From contig NW_019173980.1 in assembly GCF_001642475.1 (NCBI RefSeq), positions 124,001 to 188,000 on the forward strand: a DNA stretch of 64,000 nt, given 5' to 3'. The translations under genes and the position numbers were made by a program. The stretch is from Fonsecaea monophora (lineage: Eukaryota; Ascomycota; Eurotiomycetes; Chaetothyriales; Herpotrichiellaceae). A model generated the notes under the pieces. That model had not been told where the DNA came from and searched no databases. It worked only from the letters and a program-made list of their open reading frames with translations. Position 1 is the first letter of the stretch. Every line of letters begins with the position of its first letter. Positions 53,254 through 64,000 of this stretch are shown here, in pieces.

Positions 53254-54176
53254 AACTGTTGTTTTGAGCCTTTTATACTGCTCGACCCATCCTCTGGAGT
53301 TCTATCTCCGGATACCGACTGACTGGTGCTTCGATCAGTAGTCGGAAGAGACGAGCCATTGAAGGGATTAAATTCACGATGCGCTCAGTGACAAGAGATG
53401 TCTTGGATCAAGGGACAAAAAGGGCGAAGGGAAGGCGAAGGCTAGTGTAGCAATTTGTCTCGAAATGTTTGATTACACGTGTTCTAGACAGTCCTGGGGT
53501 TTCTGAGTCTGCTCCTACTCTTAACTATGATAGCAAACGACTGCACGTATGTATTGAGCGATCGATATTCGGCCATCTACGGAGGCTTGTCAGGGGTAAA
53601 GATCTTGATCGCATCGGTAGGTGTGGTTAGACTGACGTGAGTCACAGACAGCGCTGGCATGGCTGGCACGAGCAGCGAGTCTTCGTGGACCATGCAAAGT
53701 GACAAAGATGATAAGAGATGAAACAAGCGTGCGCAAGGGGTCAGAATGTACGTGGTCAAATGAAAACGCCGCGAGAAGAGAACAGGCCCAAAAGGGCCCG
53801 TCACGTGAGACCATCCCACTGTGTACGAACGAGAAACATTTGGAGTTCGGTTGGTGGAGAGCGAGAATCGCAGGCCAAAATTATTGTTTCCTTGTTCAAT
53901 TCACCACACAACTGACACTTAACATCCTTTTGGTCGACATCATAAAGCGATCGAGTGCTGTCTGACTGCTCAGAAGCTCTTGTTTTCAGAGTTTCTGTTT
54001 GATAAGGAGCCCACCGTCGACATCCCGCCGTTTCTCAATTTCCCGCTCGAAGTCAATCCCTCTTGAAGATCGTCCCACGCGCGCGCAGGCGGACATTCCA
54101 ATCCTCGATCAACACATATCATTGTCTCTTGCGAACAACTTCCCTCTCTTGCATGTCCTAGACCAGATCCTCCAAA
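53254..54176. other. Spacer between tandem plus-strand genes
   Basis: 923 bases between the orphan gene and the importin gene. The last ~100 bases before the importin ATG are pyrimidine-rich with CTCTTGCA words. No protein-like ORF. Confidence 0.4.
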
Positions 54177-57100
54177 ATGTCTGTTCTCCCTGCCGAGGTG
54201 CAGGGAGCCTTGACCCAGCTCCTGCACGCCCTTTCATCGCCCGACAACACTCTCCGCAGTCAAGCGGAAGAGCAGCTCAACAATGACTGGACTCCCAACC
54301 GTCCCGAGGTGTTGTTGATGGGCCTGGCCGAACAACTCCAAGCCGCGCCAGACTCGTCGGTATGTCAAGATCTCAGAGGAGGTCTCAAGGGTAGAGAGTT
54401 GCTAAATTGTCCCGCTAGACACGTTCCTTCGCTGCGGTGTTGTTTCGCAAACAAGCCTCAAAACAACGCAAAATTCCCCCCAGCTCCGACTCTAGGGAAT
54501 TATTTTGGTCCCTCAGCGCCGAGGCTAAAACGGCCATTCGGTCAAAATTGCTGGAGGGTCTAGCAAGGGAACAAGTCAACCAGGTCAGGAATAAAATCGG
54601 AGATGCAATCGCAGAGATTGCACGACAATATGTGGATGCCGGTAGGGATCGATTGACTCTTGCTCCCTCTTTCTGCCCTGGCTGACATACTATGGAGGCA
54701 CGAACGAAAACTGGGTGGAACTACTGCATGCGCTGTTCCAAGCGAGCCAGTCAAGTGACGCCGGCATGCGTGAGTGTTCATTCAGAATATTCTCCACGAC
54801 GCCTGGCATAATTGAGAGAGAGCACGAAGGCGCCGTTCAGGAGGTCTTTCTCAAAGGCTTCAAGGACAGCAGTGTCGAGGTGAGACAACGGTACAATGGA
54901 GTTTGGACGACGAATATTGACTCGATCCAGGTCCGCCTCTCAGCAATCGAAGCATTCGCCTCGTTCTTTCATTCCGTCACCAAAAAGACCCAACCAAAGT
55001 ACTATCCTTTGATACCAGAAATCCTCAACATTCTACCACCTCTCAAAGAAGCTGGAGACACCGACAATCTATCAAAGGCATTTGTCTCGCTTATTGAACT
55101 CGCCGAAATATGCCCCAAAATGTTCAAGGGTCTTTTCAACAATCTAGTCAAGTTTAGCATCTCAGTCATCCAAGAAAAAGAACTAGGCGATCAAACGCGG
55201 CAGAACGCTTTGGAGTTGATGGCTACTTTCGCCGAATGGGCGCCAGCCATGTGCAAGAAAGATCCCTCATATGTGAACGATATGGTTACGCAATGTCTTA
55301 GCTTGATGACTGACATCGGAATCGATGATGACGATGCCACGGAGTGGAACGCGACCGAGGATCTTGATAGTGAAGAAAATGACCTGAACCACGTCGCAGG
55401 CGAGCAGTGCATGGACCGTTTGGCTAATAAGCTAGGAGGCCAAGTGATGCTTCCTGCAACATTCACATGGCTCCCGAGAATGATGCATTCTTCGTCGTGG
55501 AGAGATCGACACGCCGCTCTGATGGCCATTTCGGCAATTTCTGAGGGCTGTCGAGATCTTATGATCGGCGAATTGGACAAGGTCCTCGAACTGGTTGTGC
55601 CATCCTTGAGAGATCCTCATCCACGAGTGAGATTTGCTGGATGCAATGCCCTTGGCCAGATGAGCACCGACTTTGCTGGGCCCATGCAGGAAAAGTATCA
55701 CCAGGTGGTGCTGACAAACATCATTCCCGTCCTCGAAGCGCCCGAACCGCGAGTACAAGCACATGCAGCTGCGGCGCTGGTCAACTTCTGTGAAGAGGCG
55801 GAGAAGGCAATCTTGGAACCGTACCTAGATCAACTACTCGGACATCTCCTGCAGCTCTTACAATCTCCAAAGCGGTACGTTCAGGAGCAAGCACTATCAA
55901 CTATCGCCACGATCGCCGACTCGGCCGAGAGTGCCTTCGTTCGCTACTACGATACCTTGATGCCTCTTCTCTTCAACGTCCTGCAAGCCGAACAGTCGAA
56001 AGAGTATCGATTGCTCCGCGCCAAAGCCATGGAGTGCGCCACACTCATCGCCCTGGCTGTGGGCAAGGAGAAGATGGGACAAGATGGCATTACGCTCGTC
56101 CAGATCCTCGGCAACATTCAGCAAAACATCACGGATGATGACGACCCACAGTCACAGTATCTTTTACATTGCTGGGGACGTATGTGCAGGGTTCTAGCCT
56201 CTGATTTTGTCCCTTATCTTCCTGGAGTTATGCCGCCCTTGTTGGAGCTTGCGGCCGCCAAAGCAGATATCCAGTTGATAGACAGCGAAGATGAAGTGCT
56301 CGAAGAGGAGGGGTGGGAGTTGGTGCCTTTGAAGGGAAAAGTTATTGGCATCAAGACGTCCACACTCGAGGATAAACACACGGCGATTGAACTCATCACG
56401 ATCTACGCACAGATTCTGGAAGCAGATTTCGAGCCGTATGTGGCCGATATCACGGAACGAATCGCCCTGCCTGGATTGTCGTTCTTCTTCCACGATCCTG
56501 TCCGGGTGGCTTCTGCCAAACTAATCCCGCAGCTACTCAACTCGATCAAAAAGCGATACGGCGAGCAGTCGCCACAATTGAACGAGATCTGGGCCAAGTG
56601 TTCCGAGAAGGAGATTGAAATCCTCAGTGCTGAACCTTCGATCGACACCTTAGCAGAAATGTTCCAATGTTTCTACGAGAGTGTCGAAGTGGTAGGCAAG
56701 GGCTGCTTGACGCAACACCACATGGAGCAATTCGTGCAATCGGTCAAGTCGACGCTAGAAGAGTTCCAGAAGCGCGTCCAAGAGCGCGCTGAAGAAAAGG
56801 CCGAGTCTGCTGCTGTCAATCAGGGCCCGGACGCCGATGAGGAAGATTCCTTGTCGGTACAGTACGCCATTGAGGACGACCAGACCCTCCTCTCGGACAT
56901 GAACAAAGCCTTCCACACCATCTTCAAGAATATGGGCGTTGCATTCCTCCCAGCGTGGCAGCAGCTCATGCCCTTTTATGACGCGTTTGTCTCCAACCCG
57001 GATCCTATGCAGCGACAGTGGGCTATCTGCATCTTTGACGATGTATTGGAGTTCTGCGGGTCACAGTCGTACCAGTTTTCTGACCACATCATGCAACCGC

Positions 57101-57718
57101 TGATTAACGGTATGAGGGACGAAAATGCCAATAATCGACAAGCAGCCGCCTACGGGGTGGGCATCGCCGGACAAAAGGGTGGAGAGCAATGGAGTGACTT
57201 TGTGGCCGCGAGTATCGACACTCTGTTGCAGATCACGCGGGTCCCCAACGCAAGGAGCGACGACGATGTTTTTGCAACAGAGAATGCTTGTGCTGCAATT
57301 GCAAAGATTCTGCACTTTAACGCAGGCAAGGTGGTCAATCCGCAGTCGGTCGTGGAGCAGTGGCTCGACACGCTGCCTGTGGTCAATGACGAAGAAGCGG
57401 CCCCATATGCGTACAGTTTTGTTGCGCAGTTGATTGATCAGTAAGTTGCATGATCCTGCGAGTGAATTGGCCGAAATGTCTTGTTCGTGTCACTGACCTT
57501 TTCTCTGCAGACAAAACCCAGCAGTTTTTGCGAAGGCGGCCCAAGTTTTCCACCACATCGCGCTTGCTCTTGAAGCGGAGATGATCCAAGGTGCCACAGC
57601 GAAGAAGATCGTCGAGAGTGCCAAGGTGCTCGTTGGCAAGACGGGGATCAACGCCGAGCAGGTTCTGCAAGGCCTCAGCGAAGACGGGCAGCGGACCGTG
57701 AGGAGTTATTTTGCATAA
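54177..57718 (+). CDS. PSE1: Importin beta-3 / Pse1 (Kap121) karyopherin
   Basis: Five exons (54177-54359, 54419-54641, 54698-54879, 54931-57440, 57511-57718) give 1101 residues. All four introns are short with proper ends; intron 3 (54880-54930, 51 bases) has no stop and is in phase, so it is easily missed. The protein is built of HEAT repeats throughout, with an acidic loop (DIGIDDDDATEW) and family landmarks such as SWRDRHAALMAISAISEGC, PHPRVRFAGCNALGQ and NNRQAAAYGVG. This is the karyopherin that carries ribosomal proteins, histones and others into the nucleus by binding Ran-GTP and nucleoporins. Length is close to yeast Pse1. Start ATG is fixed by the conserved Leu/Gln-rich first HEAT repeat. 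No anomaly. Confidence 0.95.
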
Positions 57719-59148
57719 TGCGACAAGTCTGGACTGGGAGAAGCGAATGAGATTGGAAAGACATGTGGAGGTTGTCGTCTGCTCTGCCGGCTTTCGCTCT
57801 GAGCGGGTAGAGGAGCGACGCACGGGCCGACACAGAGTATCAGAGGGCAACATGGATGAGATGATCAGGAGGGGAGGAGGACAGGAGAGGGAATAGCACG
57901 ACACGAGGAGGAGGGCAAGAGGAAGAAGAACAACAGAATAAAGAGGGAACGAAACAATGAATGAAACGCCAATCTCTCTCATGTTGCTGTTGCTGCTGTT
58001 GATGGCTGATTGCTGATTGCTGGTTCATATTAGAAGTGGATGTGATATCAAAGTCGTTTAGGCCTCTTGGTTTTTGCCTCTCTCTTTCTCTCTCCCGCTC
58101 TCCCTCTGTGTGTGTGTGTGTGTGTGTCCCCGTCATGATCACAGATGGATGACACTGACACCCTACCCTACCTACCTAGTATACCCTTATATCCTTGTAA
58201 GTATAGTCCCATACTCAGCTACCCACCCAAGTGCCACCTGGGTGCTCAGCTCACTTACCCATCTTCTCCTGTATCCCGGTATTCGCCCCTCCCCTCTCTC
58301 TCTCGTTCTAATACCATAATGCCCATACCGTCACTGGTCAAGTGCAAGCAAAAACTATAATAAACCAAACAGGTAACTAAGTTATATGAGATTGAGATCC
58401 AAGCCAAATAAGTAGCACTTCACTAATGTATGTGACATTCCTGCACTCGCTCCACTCATTTCCATCCATATTACTCATGTTCACTCATATTATGAGTGTG
58501 ATGTGTATGTGTATGATGCGTATGATGCGTATGATGTGTATACTCGGTATGTAGAAGCCACACGTCCTAGTAAACAACGGACAAAATGTGCCTCGAACTT
58601 GTGGACTTGTACATACTCACCCAGGGCCCTCTGGAGCCTTTGAGCCTTTGAGCCTTTGAGCCTCAGAGCCTCAACTTCAGATAAGCAAGAATATGGATGC
58701 ACAGGTGAGACAAGGTGTAAAAAAAAAATAAGTGTATATACAAGAAAACGCCATTCACCTCTTTCGGTTTCTTGACAATCATCGCCCTGGCGGCACGAGA
58801 CTGGCTTTTCCCCCATGCTTCGATCGATTTTGGTATTCCCCCGCCCACCCAGTCCTTCGGATTTGAATGAAGCATTGCTCAGATGAAAGCCTCCCTTCTG
58901 GTCGTTGTGAAATAAAAGCATGCCTCCCCTCCTCTCCTCCTCATCCTGGTCCACTTCCAAAGTCCTGGGTATAATAAAAAGGCGTCTCGTACCGTCAAAA
59001 TCAAAGGAGTATTGTCATCCGTCGCACCCCAACAAATCATTCTATACCCAATATCACGCAATGTACCATGGCCATCGTGCACGGCAACCAACATCCCCTC
59101 CTGTGATTAATCCCATGACCAGTTCGATCCCAAACCCGGTCATGCATA
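57719..59148. repeat. Spacer rich in simple repeats
   Basis: Convergent spacer with several short arrays: a CT-rich run then (TG)10 at 58107-58127; TATGATGCG 9-mers at about 58512-58538 next to a TACTCGGTA; and GAGCCTTT 8-mers at 58634-58664. Upstream near 57980 is an imperfect TTGCTG/GATTGCTG run. No gene seen. Confidence 0.7.
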
Positions 59149-62100
59149 TCATAAGCTTTCAGGGCTCATCATGCTTGCATCGCCGTCTCCAATCACACCA
59201 TGCACTTTTTCGACACCATTAACCTGAGGCATCTCGCCGTTGACACCATCCATCATATCCAAAGCATCCACAGCCGGAGGTAGTGTGTTTCCGTCTTGAT
59301 TCTTGTCATTACCCGGACCTTTGGGAACCTCAGTCGTCGAAGTTTTCGCTTTCAGCACAGGCTTCTGTTTCTTCTCAGGGCTCCCATCCCCACCAGGACC
59401 TGGTGATGACGGAGTGGCGTTTCCAATGCCATTGACCATTGGACTATCGTCAACCACCCCGTTGGCGACGACCGACTTTCTCTTGCCTTTGTCACCCGGT
59501 GTGGCGCTTCCCACCGCACCTGTAGCAGCCTTTGCAGCGTTCGCGGCATTCTTGTTAGCTGCCGCCTTTTTCTGGGGGCTGTTGTTGTTCTTGAGCGTGC
59601 CCTCTCCAATCTTCCCGGATGCTGGAATTCGCGCCCTCCCATGGCCGGGCCTTTGCTTTGGTGGCAGTTCTAGATCCTCCACTAGAGGGCGCTCGCCGTT
59701 ATCGTGGAGGCGTTTCTTGAGCCACTCTCTAATGATACCAATCTGCTCCTCCACATTCTCGACGGTGATCTTGGGCCAACGGGGCGGTTCCACGAACATC
59801 TTCTCCGCCGACTCTGCCGAGTTATCTTGCTGATTGCTGAGCCCGAGACGGTTCTGAAGAATGTGGAATGGTACTGTAAGACTGGCCATTCCGAACTCCT
59901 TATCGAGTCCCAGTTCGCGGAAGCCGAAGAAGTCTTCGTCAAGATCACCTGCAAAGTCTCCGCCGACGTACTGCTCTCCACCATCTGCAAATGATCCTTG
60001 TCCATGAGCAGTTTCGTCGGTCAACGCTGGTCGAAGGAGGTCGGCGAGATGTCCTTTCATTCGCTCATGCATCATGGTGAGTTTACTGGCCGTCCTATCG
60101 ATATCTTCTCGTGCATACACGTCCAGGTCATTAAGAGATATACCGCCTGTGTGCAGAGAGTGGAGGATTGCCTCCTCCGTGGTATATGGAGGCTTGTACA
60201 CCACCTTGCTGTCCTCACCCTGGGCCACGGGAACGGTAGTCGGCACGGAAATCTTATAGTCTTCTCTGTAGTTCACCAGGGTCGAGCATAGTCGCTGGAA
60301 AAAGTCTGCTGCCAGGTCCGTCATCGCATCGATCGCCGACGGCTGAAACTCTTCAAACCCTGCGTGGAAGAAAATTTCCCCTATTGATCGTTGGAATGCC
60401 GCCTTACAGACCCACGGAGCCATGACAGGCCCATCATCGGACATGACATGGTTTGGAATATCTGCCTCGACGAATGGTTCTGGTTGGTACTTCTGGAACT
60501 GGTTTTGATAGGTCTGCGACTGGAGTTGCATCTGCTTGACAACGCTGATCTTCGAAACCACCTTCCGCGTGTCTTGCATTTGTCGCATGTTGTTCTCGAT
60601 CGTTTTAGCTAGCTTGCCGCGCGGGGCCACGAATTGCCCAGGAGGATACAATCGGAGAAACTCCTCGGCGTGTTCGATGACATATCCTTCAGAGTCTTGG
60701 TCCCATCTCAGTCGGGGGTTGATGTCAGGTATGGCCGAGAGCGAATCGTAATAGTCAGGGAGCATATTCTCCTCCTCGACTTCCATTCCCTCGGCGAGGG
60801 TTTGGCCATGAATTTCAACCCTGTTGTCCCGTTCAGATGCCTCAGCCCCAAGATCGGCAGCATCTTGGCCCGCAGCTTCTCGTTGCATACGCTGCCACCT
60901 GCGCATGCCAGCCTTACTTCGCAATAATGCTGTCTCCTCGGCATTCAACTTGTCTCCACGGAAAAGCTTGTGTCGCGCGGCCGCGAGCATCGCGCGATCC
61001 TTCTTCGTCTTCTGTTTCCAGAGCTTATATTCCTCATCTTCATACTCAGGTATCGGTGCTGATGAAGGCAGTGCGGGTAAATCCAAATCCATTGCTTCAC
61101 TACCGCCTCCTGCAACACTACCAGGCCCGGGCGCGCCGATAGGGGTCAAAAGTCCTGGTGGAGGCGTCGACTGGCCTTGACTCCCGTCGACCTCAGATTC
61201 CGCTCGGATGCCATTTTGAACGGAGCTCAGTGACTGTAACACGGGCTTCGTCTCTGGGATGGGGGTCGTTTCAGGCGGAGCTTTTCGGGCGGCTGCACCC
61301 CCTTTCTTTGCACTTTTCTTGGGTGCTTTACGTCCTCGCGATGACATGATGGGTTCATCGTCACTTTCCTCGGCGCCATCGTCGAGATCACCTTGTTGCC
61401 GCCTTTCTTCAGCCTCGACCTCTGCTCGGTCTCTGATGACGATATCCGGAATCAGAGGTACAAGCTTGTCAGTCTCTTTTTGCATGAAGAGAGCGTGCTT
61501 TCGGAATAGATGGTCAGGATTGCTATTGAACTTGAGGCAGTTCTTCCAAATCTGATTGAGGTCATCCACGAATTCCTTCTTGGACTTGTAAGCAAATTGC
61601 TTAAGTTTCTTGGTCATGGTACCAAGATCCATGGGATGCTTGATGACGAGGTGATAGTCAGGAGCATCCTTCTTTTTGACGGGGTTAAGGAATGGCGTCG
61701 AGTGCTCTGTATGAGCCTTCAACTCGGTCAAGACTTTCTCCGCAGCCTCGTAGAGTTCTTCCTGCCCGATTTTGTCTTCACTTGCCCATTTGCTTCGGTT
61801 CTTGCGCACCTCGCTCATCAGAGCGCGCAGCTCCGACTCAGTGGCATGGACTAAGTTGCGATGTTCATCTAGACGCGCAATGAGGTTCTTAAGCGTCAGG
61901 CTTGATGCGCCGAGATTGGCCTTGCTCAGACTACCTTGCTGCATAGCAGCATTCTGTCGGTTAGCATGACCTTCTGCTTCTGCTTCGGCTCTGCGCTCTG
62001 CCTCGTCCAGACGTTGCTGATCCAACATCGCATCTCTGTCATTTTCAAGCGTGAAGAACATTGTGCGCGACAGGGTTTTGACAGTCTCGATTTCCTTGCG

Positions 62101-62751
62101 CTTCGCCTCTTCCAGCTTCTTGCGAGCATCCTCGGCATCTTCCTTCTGTTTGTTCTGTCCCGTTTTAAGAGCGGTCTTTGCCGAGTCGGAGGGAATGCTT
62201 GGGGGCGGAGCGGGCCTTGGGGTCGGCGACGAGGTGGCGTCGGCGATGATATGCATCTTATTCGGGTTGTTTTTGACCGAGGACGCGTTGGCCGCATCGG
62301 CGTCCAATTGCTCGTCGTCGTCGTCATCGTCATAATCATCGTAGTCGTCGTCATCCAATTTGCGCTTTTTTGATATAGGAGCAGGGGGCGGAGCGGATGA
62401 TGCAGCGGCATCGGGCGCAGATTGTAGGAGAGAAGCGGCAGCAAGAGTGCGCCTTTGAGGAACTACAACTTGTCCGACATCATTGAACAGTGTCGCGAGT
62501 TTGCTCTCGGCATCTTGGAAGAGTGCGCGAAACCGGACAATCTGGGGATCTTCGTCGATGCTGGGCTCTGGCTCCGCAGCTTGGCCGGACTGGGAACCGC
62601 TCCCCAGACTGCGCAATTTGAACGAACTCGGCGTGTGTGGTCTGGAAGGCGCGCGGAGCAGACCATTTAGAGTATCTCTGTGTAGAGAGTGTAGAAGAGG
62701 TTCATCGTCTGGTGGTTTCTGACTGTTTGGGGGCGGCCATGATAGGGACAT
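59149..62751 (-). CDS. SPT7: SAGA complex subunit Spt7 (bromodomain, histone fold)
   Basis: Minus-strand single-exon gene. The open frame reaches 62850, but ATG 62751 begins a 1200-residue form (MSLSWPPPNSQK) that fits relatives better, so I use it. A long Glu/Arg/Ala-rich coiled coil (residues ~200-290) precedes the bromodomain at ~334-427 (FLNPVKKKDAPDYHLVI, HPMDLGTM, NCLKFNSN with the acetyl-lysine Asn), and near ~780-835 a histone-fold-like segment (VCKAAFQRSIGEIFFHAG, FQPSAIDAMTDLAADF) that in yeast pairs with Ada1. Spt7 is the scaffold of the SAGA transcriptional coactivator. Acidic (DDDDYDDYDDDDDDE) and Ala/Lys tails flank. Other frames here are shadows of this GC-rich gene. Confidence 0.92.
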   Translation of the reverse strand: MSLSWPPPNSQKPPDDEPLLHSLHRDTLNGLLRAPSRPHTPSSFKLRSLGSGSQSGQAAEPEPSIDEDPQIVRFRALFQDAESKLATLFNDVGQVVVPQRRTLAAASLLQSAPDAAASSAPPPAPISKKRKLDDDDYDDYDDDDDDEQLDADAANASSVKNNPNKMHIIADATSSPTPRPAPPPSIPSDSAKTALKTGQNKQKEDAEDARKKLEEAKRKEIETVKTLSRTMFFTLENDRDAMLDQQRLDEAERRAEAEAEGHANRQNAAMQQGSLSKANLGASSLTLKNLIARLDEHRNLVHATESELRALMSEVRKNRSKWASEDKIGQEELYEAAEKVLTELKAHTEHSTPFLNPVKKKDAPDYHLVIKHPMDLGTMTKKLKQFAYKSKKEFVDDLNQIWKNCLKFNSNPDHLFRKHALFMQKETDKLVPLIPDIVIRDRAEVEAEERRQQGDLDDGAEESDDEPIMSSRGRKAPKKSAKKGGAAARKAPPETTPIPETKPVLQSLSSVQNGIRAESEVDGSQGQSTPPPGLLTPIGAPGPGSVAGGGSEAMDLDLPALPSSAPIPEYEDEEYKLWKQKTKKDRAMLAAARHKLFRGDKLNAEETALLRSKAGMRRWQRMQREAAGQDAADLGAEASERDNRVEIHGQTLAEGMEVEEENMLPDYYDSLSAIPDINPRLRWDQDSEGYVIEHAEEFLRLYPPGQFVAPRGKLAKTIENNMRQMQDTRKVVSKISVVKQMQLQSQTYQNQFQKYQPEPFVEADIPNHVMSDDGPVMAPWVCKAAFQRSIGEIFFHAGFEEFQPSAIDAMTDLAADFFQRLCSTLVNYREDYKISVPTTVPVAQGEDSKVVYKPPYTTEEAILHSLHTGGISLNDLDVYAREDIDRTASKLTMMHERMKGHLADLLRPALTDETAHGQGSFADGGEQYVGGDFAGDLDEDFFGFRELGLDKEFGMASLTVPFHILQNRLGLSNQQDNSAESAEKMFVEPPRWPKITVENVEEQIGIIREWLKKRLHDNGERPLVEDLELPPKQRPGHGRARIPASGKIGEGTLKNNNSPQKKAAANKNAANAAKAATGAVGSATPGDKGKRKSVVANGVVDDSPMVNGIGNATPSSPGPGGDGSPEKKQKPVLKAKTSTTEVPKGPGNDKNQDGNTLPPAVDALDMMDGVNGEMPQVNGVEKVHGVIGDGDASMMSPESL

Positions 62752-63449
62752 GGCCGTGCCAACCCCGACTGCGGCGAGGCGAGGGGCGTAACTCCTCCAG
62801 TTTGAAAAGGAAGCCTCAGCGCCGACGAGGCAATCGTGGGAATCGGCCAAAAATCGACGAGGCGGTACAGAGGGGTGCGTAGGCGCTCCTGCACATTAAT
62901 TGAGAAGTATTTGCGCTGAATGGGTGGTGCTGGTGATAAAAATTGATGTCGACTGTTGATGCGATTACGCAGAGGCGAGGCTTGAGGTTGAAAGAAACGT
63001 TACAAACTGCGGTTGGGATTGAGTGAGGCAGCGGAGGCCCTAGGTGCCTTAGTGACTCCCGCCTGCCGAGCCACCGAGCCAAAGTTACTGGTACCTTGGG
63101 ACCTTAGGTGGTCACTGGTAGGTGCACCTGCTTCTCCAACTCCTAGGCGACCTGGGCTCCTATATTTCCGGTCACCTTCCAGGCCTCACTCGATTCCAGC
63201 TCAACAACGACTTCAACCAAAGTGCTCAATTTGATTTCTTTTGACGCATCACAACTTGCCTCTGTACTTTTGCGCTGTTTCCCGCTGTCTAGCCATGTCC
63301 GAGTCTGCCTGAAGCTGGCATTCCGCCAGCCGAGTCCGACCAATCGCAGTCCCCGACATCGCATCTCTCGAGGTCCACCAGTTCGTTACCTGGCTGTCTT
63401 TCCACTGTCGACTGAATAGCGACCTCGACATAGACACCGAACCAACATA
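62752..63449. promoter_or_regulatory. Divergent promoter (SPT7 / VanZ-like)
   Basis: 698 bases, head to head. It includes GGTACC/CCTTGGGACCTTAGG words around 63090-63115 that form small inverted repeats. No gene. Confidence 0.4.
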
Positions 63450-64000
63450 ATGCGAATCCGATTTCCCTTCGCAAGTATGCAGGCCTGACTGCCTCTCACA
63501 TTTATCTTGATGCTAACGAGTCAACTATAGTAACCTTCGTCATCCTCCTGGTCTTCTCCTCCAGTCTCGGCCTGCTCCCACACTCATCCCTTCCATCCAC
63601 GCCAGCCGCCGCGCAACCATACATCCCTTCGCAGTCCGACAAGGCCCTCCACTTTATATGCTTCTTCCTCCTCACTGGGACCTTTTACTTCATCCTTGAC
63701 ACCTCTCGGCGCCGCGTGATTCATCTGACGTTGATTGTATGCACATTACTCTTGGGGGTGGGGAGTGAAATCGCACAGGGACTTTTACCCAATGATCGTG
63801 AATTTGACGCTTGGGATGTCCTGGCAAATGTCGTGGGAAGTCTCGCAGCATTGTCATTAGCGAGCGCTTACCATCGACGAGCAGCTGAACGGAGGAGGAG
63901 AGCGAAATACTCTGCACTGACGGGTGACGGCCTGGAAGGTGAAGATCTAGAGCTTGGGGAGGGCGCCAATGGTACTCTACGCTCGCACGACGTAGACGGC
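63450..64000 (+). CDS. VanZ-like membrane protein, 3' cut by window
   Basis: Exons 63450-63474 and 63531 to beyond the window end. The first 8 codons (MRIRFPFA) and a split ATA join over a 56-base intron (GTATGC, TGCTAACGAG branch, ACTATAG). The visible 165 residues have four hydrophobic stretches (ITFVILLVFSSSLGLL, ALHFICFFLLTGTFYFIL, VIHLTLIVCTLLLGVG, NVVGSLAALSLA) and the VanZ-type marks DKALHF, GSEIAQGLLPNDREFDAWDVLAN. VanZ domains are small membrane proteins; in bacteria the founding member lowers teicoplanin sensitivity, but in fungi the role is unknown. Endomembrane location is likely. The frame is still open at base 64000 in an acidic tail (GDGLEGEDLELGEG). Confidence 0.82.

Noticed and set aside
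54880..54930. Retained 17-codon coding segment in importin
   Set aside because: It has GTGAGA, a TTGAC branch and CCAG ends, and removing it joins SSVE to VRLSAIEAF as in the family.
59303..62444. Several ORFs over 100 codons overlapping SPT7
   Set aside because: All lie in other frames of one long conserved gene.
1..64000. tRNA genes
   Set aside because: I looked for B-box-like GGTTCGANNCC words; those found lay in coding exons or had no folded partner.

Overview
This is nuclear DNA of a filamentous ascomycete (Pezizomycotina). The basis is: introns of 50-80 bases with GT..AG ends and CTAAC/CTGAC-type branch points, fungal-only families (Zn2Cys6 activators, an Adp1-like ABCG transporter, Spt7, a G1 cyclin of CLN type), and genes on both strands with long spacers. 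A black-yeast or other Eurotiomycete relative is my guess only. I found no rRNA, tRNA, transposon, CRISPR or viral remnant. Twenty-four protein genes are supported, most with introns I placed by hand from splice signals and reading phase.

Layout. 0-8 kb: the 3' end of an unrecognised gene, an F-box/Cys-rich protein, a minus-strand gene built from duplicated 171-nt exons, and a CCCH/RBR ubiquitin ligase. 8.9-17.2 kb: a CLN-type G1 cyclin (minus), an unusually long 5.4-kb gene-free spacer, and a 7-TM membrane protein (plus). 17.9-29.5 kb is the most accessory-like stretch: an MFS sugar-type transporter, an OXNAD-like flavin reductase, a bacterial-looking FAD-dependent oxidoreductase, and two Zn2Cys6 regulators that converge tail to tail. 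30.5-47.6 kb is mostly housekeeping: MPDU1-like PQ-loop protein, mitochondrial aspartyl-tRNA synthetase, a PLP aminotransferase, an Adp1-like ABCG transporter, a MaoC/HTD2-like hotdog dehydratase, a JmjC + ZZ-like + zf-4CXXC_R1 protein, and an amino-acid permease. 49.4-53.3 kb: a cytochrome P450 and an orphan Cys-rich protein. 54.2-64 kb: importin beta-3 (Pse1/Kap121), the SAGA subunit Spt7, and the start of a VanZ-like membrane protein cut by the window end.

How the genes might work together. The 17.9-29.5 kb block has the parts of a small catabolic cluster (importer, two flavin oxidoreductases, two regulators), with the FAD enzyme and one regulator sharing a divergent promoter. This is an inference from gene order only. 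Elsewhere neighbours look functionally unrelated.

Points most worth a second look: a one-base frame break at the Walker A motif of the ABCG transporter; a JmjC protein whose metal-binding H-x-D/E reads H-R-C; an aminotransferase with Asp in place of the PLP-contacting Asn; the duplicated-exon gene; and the FAD/MFS/double-regulator block.
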